A stretch of 64,000 nucleotides of DNA, taken from positions 472,354-536,353 of the forward strand of contig QJPP01007581.1 of NCBI GenBank assembly GCA_003996215.1, given 5' to 3'. The position numbers and the translations under genes are program-made. Source of the DNA: Jaltomata sinuosa. Its lineage: Eukaryota > Streptophyta > Magnoliopsida > Solanales > Solanaceae. This document shows positions 48,612 through 60,050 of the stretch, piece after piece. The notes under the pieces were generated by a model. It had not been told where the DNA came from, ran no database searches, and was given only the letters and a program-made list of their open reading frames with translations. Numbering within the stretch: position 1 is the stretch's first letter; every line of letters begins with the position of its first letter.

Positions 48612-49365
48612 AGGTGTGTATTGATGATGGGTGCTTAACAAATGGGTGTGGGTGTTATTTATTCTTTCTTATAATTGCTTAATTGACACTGGTCTAGTAA
48701 TTTTACCAAGTTTTAATCCTAAAATTGGTGGTTGCAAACATTAATTTTCATTACTTGACTATGTGATTTCTTGAGAAAGGATTTCATGGTTTCGGATGTG
48801 AAATTACTAGTGGGAACTTGGGATTCCACTCAGATTTGAGGCTAGAGATAACTCTTATCGACAAAATTACCCATTTAAGGGTCTAAACTAGAAATAGTGT
48901 GACCTACCCAAGTTTAGATTGGTTGTTTATTGATCAAACCGATGATAATATAATCGAGATCGTCGTATATTTGATTGTTGATCGAGAGATAAGAAATTCT
49001 TACCCATGACTAATGCTACTTATGTCATTAAGCAATAATAAGTATTAATTGATAATCACCGTATCCCATAACTAAAGCGCCATTGGTTATGCATACCTAG
49101 TCATCTAATCAACTTGGTACACCCGCTTTAGTTTTATTACTTTTTAATTGAATTGCTATTGTAGTGACAACATCCCAATTCCCCCCATCCTTTTACTTGT
49201 TATTTTGAGCATTTACTCTCACATTGAACTCAACTCGATACAATCTCTATTTAGATACTCCAAGTCCCCTGGGTATGACTCTGACACTCATTGGGAATTA
49301 TAAATTTTGTTTTACTGCACGATCGCCGTGATCTCCTACTTTGGAGAGCACAATTTTAGCATTCA
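48612..49365 (+). repeat. 5' LTR fragment of gag-only element
   Basis: The 3' portion of an Athila-type LTR, ending TTTAGCATTCA at 49365. The U3 start (TGATAAGTCGG in relatives) is missing. Confidence 0.75.
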
Positions 49366-49372
49366 CCAAAAA

Positions 49373-49390
49373 TGGCGCCGTTGCCGAGGA
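49373..49390 (+). other. Primer binding site
   Basis: TGGCGCCGTTGCCGAGGA, the Athila-type site with one base changed, 7 bases after the LTR. Confidence 0.8.
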
Positions 49391-49495
49391 CTTGAGTTGA
49401 TAGCTATTTTTGGTTGTTGTTTTGAAATGAATCAAAGAGTACTTGTTTCTTTTACTTTTGTTTGTTGTTTGTGTTTTGATTGAGCAGGCTAGCTT

Positions 49496-50827
49496 ATGAA
49501 TAAGTCCGACGATAACGAGAGCGTTGACGGCTTCATGGAGGCCGACGAGGCTGAGCCTTTGATGCAAGGGGATGTAGGTGCAATCCTCTTACCCCCAACA
49601 TTGGGAAATTCTATCTTTCATGTGACTAGCACCATGCTCCACTTAATCCAAATGAAGGGCCTATTTGGTGGAGCAGCCCGTGAAGATGCCAATCGGCATA
49701 TTCAGAATTTTGTGGAGATTTGCCAACCGTTAATCTTTCAACATATCTCCCAAGAGTCCATCCGATTATGCCTATTCCCTTTTTCCTTGATGGGTGAAGC
49801 CACGACATGGTTGGAGGAATTGCCTGATGATTCCATCACCTGTTGGGCCAATTTGGTTGAAGCATTTACATCAAGGTTCTTTCCTCCATCTCGAATGATG
49901 CAGTTAAGAGATGAGATTACAAAGTTTAGGCAACTCCCAGATGAGCCTCTTCATGAGGTTTGGCTAAGATTCAAAAAGAAGCTTCTCTTGTGTCCAAATC
50001 ATGAGTTGTCAAACAATGTACTACTACAAAGTTTCTATCGATCATAGAACTCTATGAATAAGTTTGTGGCTGACAACCTTGGAGGTGGTACCTTCATGGA
50101 CTTAGACTTTCCCATAACCTCGACTTTGTTAGAGCGAATGACAAAGACCAATCAATCTTGGCATATAAGAGAAGCAGATTTACCAACCTCAGGAGGACAC
50201 TTATCCATCTTGGTTAATGAAATGAGGAAGAAGGATGTGGAGTGTGATGAGACAATGGCCAAAATGATGACACAAATTGATTTGATGGCCAAGCATGTAA
50301 TGGGAGTTAGTGGTACTAAGACGGTGAATGTTGTGAGTACACCGGAAATCAAAGCTAGTGATGATGAGCTTATGACTGTGGTTGATGGAAAGCTATGTTT
50401 TGTGTAGGTGGGTTCTCACCCCGGGTATTATCGCTCGAGGGAAGCGAACCAAGGTTGGATTCGAGACAAAGAGAGGGACATAAATTGGCGTGATAGAGAC
50501 AAAGATGGTAATCATTTTAATCATCGGAGTTCCAATCCCTATATCCCTCCAAACAATGCGGACTCTTTTTATGAACTGGGCACAAGAAACCCCGATCATT
50601 CCAAGTTGGAGGACATGTTGTCCTTGGTTCTTAAGAAGGTGGACACCACAAATACGGGAGTGAACGAGCTAAAGAGTGAGGTCTCAACATTTCACCAAAC
50701 TGTGAGCTCCCACTCAGCCTCAATCAAGCATCTGGAGGCCCAAATGAACCACCTCTCAAGCCAAATGAACCAAAGGATGAAAGGGACATTGCCTAGCGAC
50801 ACCATCACCAACCCAAAGAATGATTGA
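49496..50827 (+). pseudogene. Athila-like gag, nearly intact
   Basis: A single 443-codon frame from MNKSDDNESVDGF, with only two internal stops (TAG at 50045 and 50405, the latter probably from CAG) and no frameshift. The capsid region shows STMLHLIQMKGLFGGA, HIQNFVEICQ, GEATTWLEELPDDSI and FTSRFFPPSRMMQLRDEI. Then come VADNLGGGTFMD, WHIREADLP, a basic RNA-binding-like stretch (WIRDKERDINWRDRDKDGN) and a coiled-coil-like C-terminus (HSASIKHLEAQMNHLSSQ). It ends TNPKND then TGA, where relatives continue into protease. Acceptor-like GATTGAGCAG lies 8 bases before the ATG. Confidence 0.8.
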
Positions 50828-50839
50828 TAAAGGTAGTAT

Positions 50840-50887
50840 CGTCATGCTGCGACGTTAAATCAAGCGTTGCTTAGGAGGCATTCCAAG
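50840..50887 (+). other. Two-hairpin module, copy in gag-only element
   Basis: CGTCATGCTGCGACG, TTAAATCAAGCG, then TTAGGAGGCATTCCAAG. Only 12 bases after the gag stop, so deletion of pol brought gag directly against the module. Confidence 0.6.
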
Positions 50888-50984
50888 TTTTTTTATTTGT
50901 TTTTGGTTATCTTTTGTTGTTTTTGGTCTTTTTAGGGAATGCATGGATGGAAAAATGAAAAAGGGAAAGCAGGGAAAAAAGTGG

Positions 50985-51600
50985 TTGTGCAGTGGACTGT
51001 GTGGACCGCACAAGTATTTGTGCGTGTCACACAACCTATCACATGCCAAATCATAACACCTGAAGGAATTTTGAAAATTTAGAGATGACGTGCTCTAGGC
51101 TGTGCAGACCGTATGATCCCAAGTGCACAACACACCTCCGTCGCATGGTGAAACAGATGTCTGGGCAAACCCAGGGGAGAAAAAAGGGTATGTGCGATAT
51201 GCCATGTGGTCCGCACATTGTCTGGTGTGAACCGCATGTCGCGGAACACAGGCGGTAAGTTCAAAATTTAATTGACCTAACCCATTGACCGACCCGATCC
51301 AGAGATGACCCGACCGACCTTTCTTCTTCTTTTTCTTTTAAAACAACCTCTTCTCTTCTTCTTCCACCATATTTTTCCTCAAACCCTCAAAATTTTCTCC
51401 GAAAACTCTCTCTAAATCCCTCAAACCTCTCCAAAAATTATCTCCTCCTCTCACTCATAATATCCACCACTCCACCAACACTGCCGTCGTCATCTCTCCG
51501 GGAAGGTTTCGTGAGTCATTATTGTTGATAAGCAAAAATCTTCAATTTTCACTCCTCTCTTCATAATCTTCACTTCTGGTAAGTTCCTCGACGTTAAATA
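50985..51600 (+). promoter_or_regulatory. Palindrome block, leader and splice donor
   Basis: GTGCG/CGCAC-type words (50985-51245, e.g. GTGTGGACCGCACAAG), then GACCGACCCGATCC and GACCCGACCGACC (51288-51320). A strongly pyrimidine-rich leader follows, then a consensus donor CACTTCTG|GTAAGTTCC (intron start 51579). Same order as before the third ORF in the relatives. Confidence 0.5.
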
Positions 51601-52762
51601 CTTGTTTTTATGAAGGTTGGGAACTCATATTATGAAGCATGCTAACTAGAACTATAATGTTGGTTTTGAGTGAGATTCGAAAATTTTGGGTCCCCAATTT
51701 TGAGTTGAATTGATGATTTTGCTTGCTCACAACTTGGTAGAACGTAAATTTTGTTAATGCATGTTGAATGGTAGTGATTTTTAGACTTGAACTATGTGTT
51801 GGGGTGAAGTCTGAGTAACTCCCTTATGACGGACGAATGATTTATTCCGATGATAGATTTGAGTGACGTCGTTCTTAAGGGCAAATCATTGTTTGCCATG
51901 AGGTCTTTGTTGAAAATTTGTTATGAAGTCTGAATTTCGTTGATTGTATACCTATGGTTTTCGTTGAGCATTCTATTTGGGGTGTATGATCTTGTGTGGG
52001 GAGGGGGTAAATTGTTGCTGAATTTGTGGGTGTCCATTGTGCAAATGAAGTCTTGATGTTCTCGGTGATAGACGGGGTAACGTCCATCTTAAGGGAAGTC
52101 GTTGAGTTCCTTCCTTGCTTGCTATTGTGTCAATGAAAGTCCAGGGAAGTCTGAGTACTCGAAAGTTATGGTCATGATGCCCCTTGTGCCCCTTGTTTAA
52201 TATTGATTGAGATTGTGTTGCCGGGTTGGTCTTACATGATCCATTGTCTTACTACCCGTGCTTTGTAAATATGCTAAAGGCTTACGCCGAGCCTTGTTTT
52301 GAATGAATCATGAGCGCGAATTTGGATATCGCCTTGTTAATAGTATTTTAGAAATAAACTTCAAGGGTTTTCTTAATACCCCGGTTCTTTTCCAAAAGGC
52401 AAAAGTTTTGATTATTTTTTTTTCTTTTTTTTCTTTTCTTTTGTTTTTGTGTCGAACAGGTTTGGTGTTTCCCCATGATAGATTGAGAGGTGACTTTCTT
52501 AATGGAAAATGCCAAGTTTTAGTTTAGAATTGAGTCTGTAGTTGCTTGCCTCGAAATGGGCCCACCAAAAAATTTCTCGTGGCAAATTGTTTTGAAAATA
52601 AAAGGAAGAAGGGAAATGATTTTTTGAGGAAAAGCATTCTATTGTCATGATTTTCACACTCTTGCTTTGGCTTGATTGACTCACAAACGAGTGTGTAATG
52701 AACTCGGAATAGCTTGTCAAAAATCATTTGCCCCAATTGATTGTGAGACTAATGAAAGAGGT
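51601..52762 (+). other. Non-coding remainder of gag-only element
   Basis: 51600-52190 matches the intron-like part of the relative (20540-19930, minus strand); 52190-52762 matches its 3' non-coding region (17690-17150). The intervening third ORF is missing. No coding signal. Confidence 0.6.
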
Positions 52763-53194
52763 TGTTGACACCCAATTTTGACCTCCCTATACATTTCTCG
52801 GGCTGTTATTTTAATAATAATAATTATTTTAAATATTAATTATTTTAAATTTTACTTGATAAATTACGTATTAACACTTTAAAATTAGTATATAAATATA
52901 TAATTATTCTCTATTATTACTATTTTTATCATAAATTTCATATGATATTACATGTCATATACATAATTTATTCTTTTGTTAAAATAATTTATATTTTGAT
53001 AATTATCGTTAATTATTATTTTATCTACAAAATTCTATATATGTGGCAGTTTATTTATTAAATAGCCGTCCGAATTCAATTTTTAATCTCAAATTATTTA
53101 AATCCTAGCCCCTTTCTACCCAATTTATTTCAATTTTAGCCTAAATTGGGCTAATTGGCCCAATTTTAAATCCCAAAAGTTTAATCCAATATCA

Positions 53195-53290
53195 GCCGTT
53201 GATCTAATACGATCAACGGCCGAGATCAAACACCCCTCTTCTTTCCTTTTAAACAAACACCCCCCACAACCCTAAACCAAAAAAAAAAAA
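53195..53290 (+). promoter_or_regulatory. Inverted repeat and promoter-like region in Ogre LTR
   Basis: GCCGTTGATC (53195-53204), TAATAC, GATCAACGGC (53211-53220) form a perfect inverted repeat. Next come CTTTTAAAC (53246, weak TATA-like) and ACAACCCTAAACC (telo-box-like), then the C/T-rich leader. Promoter role is inferred. Confidence 0.45.
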
Positions 53291-55639
53291 AACTCACTCC
53301 CTCACCAGCTGCCTCTCTCTCTTTTCTCTCTCCCTCCGCCGCTGCTCCATCATCAGCGAAACCAGCCACCACCACCCTCATCCCCATCATCTTCCCCCTC
53401 TCTGCCATCACTACCACCAACTCCGGCTACCCTTACCGCCGCTTCACCATCACCGGTGAAGCAGCCACCGTCAAAACCCCATCACAACTACCACTTCAAC
53501 CTCACAAACCACCACCATAAACGCCACCCCATCTCCCTCAACTCTCTCTCTCCCTCTCTGCCGGAACCATCATTCGTCCACGCTTGTCGGCTAGCCTCTC
53601 TCACCCCCCAAATCTCCTCTCCGTGTCCCCACCAACGAGCGGCGTCCCATTGTCGCCGCCTCCTTTTTCGTCTAAGACCCCGCCGTCGTAAATCACCACC
53701 AAAATAGATTCCATATGTCCCAAACGCTATGTCTTCTCCGGCGAATATCGGAGGAGGTGGATGAAGGGAGCGACCAGCCAGTGAAATCAGTACTCTCACC
53801 TTGGTTTCTGGTAAAAGCTTTAAGGTTTAACTCATGACGAATTATCATGAATCCACTAAGGGTTTGATCATTTTTAATTTCATCCCTTTCCTTTTTTCTC
53901 CTTGTTATATGATTTTTTAGATATAAAATTGGTAGAGTTGGGCTGTGAATTTGTGTGTAAATTCTATGATTTTGGGTTAACTGCTTCATGTGGACTGACA
54001 TGTATGAAAAATCCTAATTATCATGAACTTCTACCGTTAACCCCAATTTCAAAAAGTTCAGGTATGTGCTTGTTTTGTCGGTGAATTCGATGTCCAAGCA
54101 TATTGTAATCATCATGTTGTGTTCTTAGTTGTAAGATGTCGAGTCGACTTTGTGTTGGATCCAATTTCTAAATTGATGTTTCTGGTTCTAAGTGGAGGTT
54201 GCTTAGTTTATATTTATCTGCTGCCTTCATATGTTGCTTACAAATTGTTAGAGTATGATTCTTATTCATGACTGGAAACTTTGTGCCTAATTCCGAAGCT
54301 CAATGAACCTTGTTATTGACTATGAAATTTGGGATCCTCCTTGCTCAATATTTGATTACTTTAGACCGTAATTGGATCATTCCAAGCATGAATTCATATT
54401 CCCTTTTCCTTATATGGGTAGGACAGCTTTGATACTTGGCCTTTTGTGATGAAATTTTACTACTGATTAGCTCTCTTTTAACTAATTGTCACAACCATAG
54501 CACTCATCTAATTATGATAATCTTGAAAGACCTGGCTCGTAATTGATTTGGCTTATTCGTTTAAGGAAATACTCTACTCTGATTGATTCTCTGAATATTT
54601 TTATTTCTTCCCTCCCTTAACTGATTATCACAATCTTAGTATTTGGCCCTTTTTTTTATGGTAAGCTTTGATGTGAATCATTGATTGATTTCTGCCTGAT
54701 TAATTAATTTCCTCACTCCTCTCCTTTAGATAAATTGTCACAACTCTTGTACTTGCCTATTTAGGGTAGTTTTTGCACTAATTGATTCTCTATGATCAAT
54801 AAAAGAAAAGGATCCCCTGATTTATTATTTGAATTAATTTCTTTCCTTTGGCAAAAGGCTCCTATTTTTTACTATAAAAGAAGACCCCCTCTTTTCATTA
54901 TCAGGCAGACTTTTACACAATACTACTCCTTTCTTTTTAACTTCTCTTTCTGGCTGCTAAAGTGGTACTGATTGCTAAGAGTGACGACTTTGAATATTTT
55001 CTTATTATTTGCGGATAACTGGTTAGTGTTCTACCTATGTATATATCAATTCATATGAATGTTTACCTTTAGAACGTGTAATCGCTTGTGTTATCCATGA
55101 TTATCGGAATGTTGTTCATAAAAGCATGAACTTATATTTCTGTTTGGTTTGGTTTTTGTTGCATTAATCTTCTGTTAGCACGAACCAATTAGTTGTATGT
55201 TTGGCAGTTTTGTTGGCTAATACAACTATATTTGGCTCCACTTTGGCTGTTCTGTGGTATTTGGGTGAATTATGGAGGGCCTAATGCACCTCATTCTCCG
55301 ACATAAGCACTGCCTAGGATCCTTGAGATCCTCAGGAACTCCGACATGTCGGGCCAATCCTATGGGTGGTAAAAAGGTCCTCCGAATCCTATGTTTACTA
55401 TGTTTGACAGGTGATCTATTAAAATATGGGTCTTATCGTGAAAAGTTGCTCGGAATTTGGAGATCTCGCTAGACTTATATATTGTATTAGTTCTTTTTTT
55501 TTATTTCATTGATTCTGTAATAATTTATTGTAAAATACTTTGATGATGTAATAAAATACATTAGGGGGACTGCTATGGGGGAGGGGAAAACTACGTGCTA
55601 TTTGCCTTAGTTGTTTGAAAACGCCTAGAAAACTTACCT

Positions 55640-56560
55640 ATAGTTTTAAGTTCGTTTTAGCTTTAAAATAATTAACATGCTCTATGGCTTAAAACCAGTT
55701 TTCAATTCTGTTCATGTTGCCATGTTATAAGTTAAATATGTTTCGGCATTTATGATAGTTAGTTACCATGTTTTAAGTTGTAAAAATGAGTTTCAGCATA
55801 TAAATAACAAAGCTAGTTACCATGTTTAAAATCAGCTTCATCTTTCAAACAAAATCAAAATCATGTCTAGTTTAAAAAAAAAAATTGATTTCAGCATCAG
55901 TGTTTCGTGTATTTTAGATAGCATGCCTATAGGATTAATTCAGTTTCTGCATATACAATGACTAGAAATCATGCTTATGGGATTCAGCACGTTGAAACTG
56001 TTTCATCATGTTAAAATCAGTTCAACACGTTAGAAACTGTTTCTGAATGTTAAACCTGGTTCAGTATGTTTTAGCATTTTTAAACTAAGTAGATATCATG
56101 CCTATAGGACTTGTTAATTTTCAGCATGCTAAATAACCAGTTTATTTATAGGATTAAAACTGCAGATTGTTAAAGTGATCATTTTGTTTATAGGAATCAA
56201 GTTTCAACATGTTAAAGTTAGGATCCATTTTTGCATAATGATGTTAGAAATCATGCCTATAGTATTGAATATGTTATGTATGTAACACGACTAGAAGTCA
56301 TGCCTATAGGATTCAGCATGTTAAAATTGTTTCAGCATGTTAAAATCGTTTCAGCATGTTAAAATCAGGCCCAGCATGTTAGGTTAAAGATTCTGCTTAT
56401 ACGTTTAATTTAATTAGCTCTCATGCCTATAGCTAAAAAATAGTTTTAGCAGGTTAAATAATCAATCATCCTGTTTGTAGGATTAGATTTATTTTCAGCA
56501 TGTTAAATAATTAGAAACTTTGTTCATAGGACTAATTAATAAGTGGTTTTGCACGTTCTC
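55640..56560 (+). repeat. Short repeats in Ogre LTR
   Basis: At least four tandem ~20-base units of TTTCAGCATGTTAAAATC at about 56312-56385, plus some half-dozen scattered copies of ATCATGCCTATAGGATT from 55920 to 56430. Flanking text is AT-rich and non-coding. Confidence 0.65.
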
Positions 56561-57476
56561 CAGATATCATGCTATATAAAGTGTTAATTGTACGAATTGC
56601 GAGGCCTATGTGAGATCATTTATGTGCTACTTGTTTTCCAGTCCATGTATGTTTTGGTTGACGTTAATCCCGAGTCTAATTAAGTAGCCTTGGAATTTTA
56701 TTGTCTAGACCCAGATCCAAAATAGTAGTCCAATGCCTCTTGGACATTAAGTGGGACGAGTAGGCATACCAGGGTATGATAGACTTTTCTCATTTCTTTA
56801 GTACGCACTTAGGTAAAATAATCTTAATAACCAACTTAGGCGGGTAGATAGACGGATATGATGGAAATCGACCCGAGCAGAATACGACAATGTCTTTAGA
56901 ATTGTCTCCGATAATAAGCCGGGCGCTGATCCGAATAGGTTAAAATTAACCTAAGTGTGTTTCTTTCTATTTGTTTGGGATAATTAACTAAGTCACTTAG
57001 TAATTAGGTCTCTTTTCCTATATCATTGTGTCACTTCTGACTTCTCGCTTATCTGATCTTTTCGTTTATTTATTTACTTGCGTTAATTCATGCATGATTT
57101 TCTCACTTAGATTTTAGTAATTAAACTAGCCTAAATACTTGTTTCAAAATAAAGTTTTTTACTTGTTTAATTACATAGTCTTTAGTTTAATTAATCGACC
57201 TATTATTTATCACCTATTCCCACATAAATAACGAATCCGGCAAGGACCCACATTTGTGGACCTCGAAAGGTGCTTAACACCTTCCTTTCGAGGTAACTTG
57301 AACCCTTACCCGATTTCTGGTTGCGTAGACTTAAAATTTAATTTAATTATAATTAGTTAGAACGGTGCCCTAACGCGCCTTAAATTTGTTAGGTGGCCAC
57401 TCTTCACGCTCTCTTCCTAAAAGAGTGTTGTCACGTCGAATCCCGCTTTTCGCGAGAAAAATGGGGCGCGACAGAA

Positions 57477-57494
57477 TGGCGACTCCGCTGGGGA
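57477..57494 (+). other. Primer binding site, tRNA-Arg type
   Basis: TGGCGACTCCGCTGGGGA, the type of site used by Ogre elements, 3 bases after the LTR. Confidence 0.75.
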
Positions 57495-58373
57495 TATTTA
57501 GGTTCTAACCATTACGGGTTTGTATTTTATGTGGGATTTCGTGTTTTATTTATCTCTGTTTTGTTACCTTTATAGGATTGAATTTGTTTTTTTTTTTATT
57601 TATTTATTTTTTTCGTCAAAAGGAAAAATTTATGATTAGTCTCTTTTCCTTTCTCCATTATTTGTTTCCTTAAATAATCGAGTTTGTTTCATGTTAATAT
57701 CTTTTCTTATTCTCCTTACGTGTTTTCTTACTAGTATTTCATGATTAGTTTATTATTTATTTATTTTGTCTAGTTATTTAGTATATCTCATGATGTATTT
57801 ATTCCTTTCCCTTTATTCATTTACTTTTATTTCTTGATCTTGCTTTATTTTGTTATTGTTTCGTTAAACTGTTCATGTGTTACTGTTTTTCGCTATATGC
57901 TATATGTTACTGCTTTTCATAACTGTCATTCCGCTCATATCTCTCCCACTTGGGAACTTCACACTTTCACACACTATACACGTGAGTTGTGCCTTTGCAC
58001 TTCTCCAAAATTCTTTCAAATACCCATTTTAGAGAGTTGGCATAAACGTGGGGTGAGCGGATAGTTTTGCTACCGTGTGACCACGTGCTTCCTCGCATAG
58101 AAAACCTTGAGTCCGTGTCTATCCAAATCTCAGAAACTTAGGATAGTGTTGTATCTACCCCTTTATATAAGTCATGCATGCATCAGCCATAGGTGGTTTG
58201 GCCCTAGGAGCCAACCCGCGAAATTAGCAGCCTCCTTATTGTCAAAGGATTCCCATCAATCCAAAGACAAATAATCATATTATGTGCTAAGTGATCATGA
58301 CAAATTAATCCAAGCCAGTTTAATATGAAAGAAGTTTAGAAAAGTTTGTTTTGTTTCTCTTTCAGGCTGTAGA
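57495..58373 (+). other. 5' leader of Ogre
   Basis: T-rich, no coding signal. Ends with acceptor-like TTGTTTCTCTTTCAG (58365), 8 bases before the ORF1 ATG, so an intron from an LTR donor is possible. Confidence 0.55.
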
Positions 58374-59711
58374 ATGGAAGGCACACCGGCATTTCCCAAC
58401 ACTAGGATGGTTGTGGGTGTTCCCCACAAATTAAGGAGATGGTGGGAAGATATGAAGAAAGAACATGGTAAAGAGATTCGTCGGTCCTTGGGTTTCCTGA
58501 TCTCTTTGATTTATGTAGCTCCAGATCGGTATTTGATCAAGGCTTTGTTGCAATTCTGGGACCCTGAAAGGGTCGTTTTCAAGTTTAGCAACTTTGAGTT
58601 AGCACCGACTGTGGAAAAGATTGAAGAGTTCACTGAGTTGCGGTACCAAAATAGAGGGTTGATCTTACCTCGCAAACAATCTGGGAAAAAGTTTCTGCAT
58701 CATCTCGGATTGAAAAATAATCTCAAACTAGCTTTTCTGGACTTTGACTGGATTTCTTTGGATTTCCAGTATGAACATTTCGGTCGCAGGGATGGTCATA
58801 AGGTTTTTCAGAAAGAGTTCTCCTGTTCTGCTGAAAAATGGGAAAAGAAGCGACTGAATGCTTTTTCCATATCCTTGCTAGGCACTCTAGTGTTTCCAAG
58901 AGAAAATGGTAAGATTGATACTTGCCTCAGTTCGGTGGTTCAAGCTTTATGGCGCGGTATTAATAATATGGAGACCACCTTGGTACCCATGATCCTTGCT
59001 GAGATATTTAGGGCACTGTCCAAGTGCTTTAGGGGTAAGAGGTTCTTCGAAGGGTGTAACCTTCTGCTGCAGCTATGGGCCGTTGAGCACTTTTACAAAC
59101 GGCCCGACTTGATAGACGTTTTGACGGGAATGGGAAACAAGATCGACACCCATTCTCAAAGGATGATCAGGTTCAATTCTCCTGTAGGTACCAAAGATTG
59201 GTTTGCTTTTATGAAAGCCCGTTCAGGATATCAGATTCAGTGGAAGTATTCATGGTTACCCGCCCGCACAGCTGTCATAAGAAGCAACGAGCTTTACTAC
59301 ATCGAGCTCATTGGGTTGAAAGGCCTCCAGCCTTACGCTCCGGTTCGAGTGCTCCGCCAGTTCGGACGAACCCAAGTCATACCTCTAAGAGCCCACATAG
59401 GAGGTTCTGAGCTTGAGTTTGGCTCAAAATATGAAATCCCTAGGGCCAAAGAATTGCTTCAACAATGGGAAGGGTTGATGTCTGTGAGCGTGGGCACCGA
59501 ACAGGCCTATTGTGCACCCGAATACTATGTATGGCTTTTGGAGGGCGCTGAAGATGTGCGGCTTAGCAAATTGGGACAACCTTATGGATTCGAAGATATA
59601 AAAGAGACCACCTGGGCACGGAAGCTGTTGAATCGTCATTATGATATCACTCCTGCAATGTGGGCACAAGTTGATCCAAGGTCTCTGAACCAGTACAATG
59701 GAGGCTTCTGA
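58374..59711 (+). CDS. Ogre ORF1 protein (DUF7745-like)
   Basis: 445 codons, uninterrupted, ATG 58374 to TGA. This is the extra ORF that separates Ogre from other Tat elements; its function is unknown. Visible text: RRWWEDMKKEHGKEIRRSLG, then DRYLIKALLQFWDPERVVFKFSNFELAPTVEKIEEF. The latter resembles plant mobile/DUF7745-type domains, which share this W-x-P...F...EL.PT..E pattern. A middle part follows with KRLNAFSISLLGTLVFPRENGKID and ILAEIFRALSKCF. The C-terminal third has QWKYSWLPARTAVIRS, RVLRQFGRTQVIPL and LLNRHYDITPAMWAQV. No signal peptide or membrane segment seen. Its own start suggests translation from a separate, possibly spliced RNA. Confidence 0.75.
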   Translation: MEGTPAFPNTRMVVGVPHKLRRWWEDMKKEHGKEIRRSLGFLISLIYVAPDRYLIKALLQFWDPERVVFKFSNFELAPTVEKIEEFTELRYQNRGLILPRKQSGKKFLHHLGLKNNLKLAFLDFDWISLDFQYEHFGRRDGHKVFQKEFSCSAEKWEKKRLNAFSISLLGTLVFPRENGKIDTCLSSVVQALWRGINNMETTLVPMILAEIFRALSKCFRGKRFFEGCNLLLQLWAVEHFYKRPDLIDVLTGMGNKIDTHSQRMIRFNSPVGTKDWFAFMKARSGYQIQWKYSWLPARTAVIRSNELYYIELIGLKGLQPYAPVRVLRQFGRTQVIPLRAHIGGSELEFGSKYEIPRAKELLQQWEGLMSVSVGTEQAYCAPEYYVWLLEGAEDVRLSKLGQPYGFEDIKETTWARKLLNRHYDITPAMWAQVDPRSLNQYNGGF

Positions 59712-60050
59712 ATTTAGGATTTTCCCTTGTCATCCCGCTTTCCCCTAGCTTTACTTTCTTGTTTTTTCATTTCCGCAAAGAATTATAGTAGATCAAAATT
59801 TGATTTAATAAATGGTTTACTTCGTTTATTATCTGACTCTAAACTCTGATTAATATTTGAATCTTGCCTTGGACTAAAATGTCCTGAATCATATATGTGT
59901 CGTTTTAGTCCTACCTCTGGCTCAACGAGGCCCCTTGCATTTAGGACGTTTATTTTTTCGCAACCAATATGTTTATCTTTAGAATAAATATCTTACTACT
60001 AACTTGGTTTCTGTCTTACTCTTACTCCCTTCCCAAAGGTTGATTTGTGC
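59712..60050 (+). other. Spacer between ORF1 and gag
   Basis: AT-rich, several stops in all frames, no recognisable signal apart from a pyrimidine run (cttactcttactcccttccc) just before gag. Confidence 0.5.

Larger units (their letters stand above)
47816..49365. repeat. Large inverted repeat of two LTR fragments
   Basis: Left arm 47816-~48555 and right arm ~48612-49365 are imperfect inverted copies; for example acacctacacccatttgtc pairs with acaaatgggtgtgggtgt. Only ~55 bases lie between them. Confidence 0.75.
48612..52762 (+). mobile_element. Gag-only Athila-like element
   Basis: Truncated LTR (48612-49365), primer site, gag with pol absent, hairpin module, palindrome block, leader with splice donor, 3' non-coding region. 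Cut at 52762 by the Ogre LTR. Same family plan as 14577-37320 but with the third ORF deleted as well (join near 52190). It resembles the non-autonomous gag-only (TR-GAG) class described in plants. Confidence 0.75.
52763..57473 (+). repeat. 5' LTR of the Ogre element (4.7 kb)
   Basis: Starts TGTTGACACCCAATTTTGACC and ends GGGGCGCGACA. Contains a 10-base-arm inverted repeat, a C/T-rich leader (53230-53800), donor-like TTCAGGTATGT at 54058, and a block of short repeats (55640-56560). Short frames in the leader are composition artefacts. Confidence 0.8.

Noticed and set aside
53226..53799. Minus-strand Arg/Gly-rich and plus-strand Pro/Ser-rich open frames
   Set aside because: They lie in the C/T-rich leader of the Ogre LTR; the codon pattern follows base composition and no family is recognised.
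55272..55472. 66-codon frame starting MEGLMHLIL
   Set aside because: Inside the Ogre LTR, no domain, no homologous frame elsewhere in the window.
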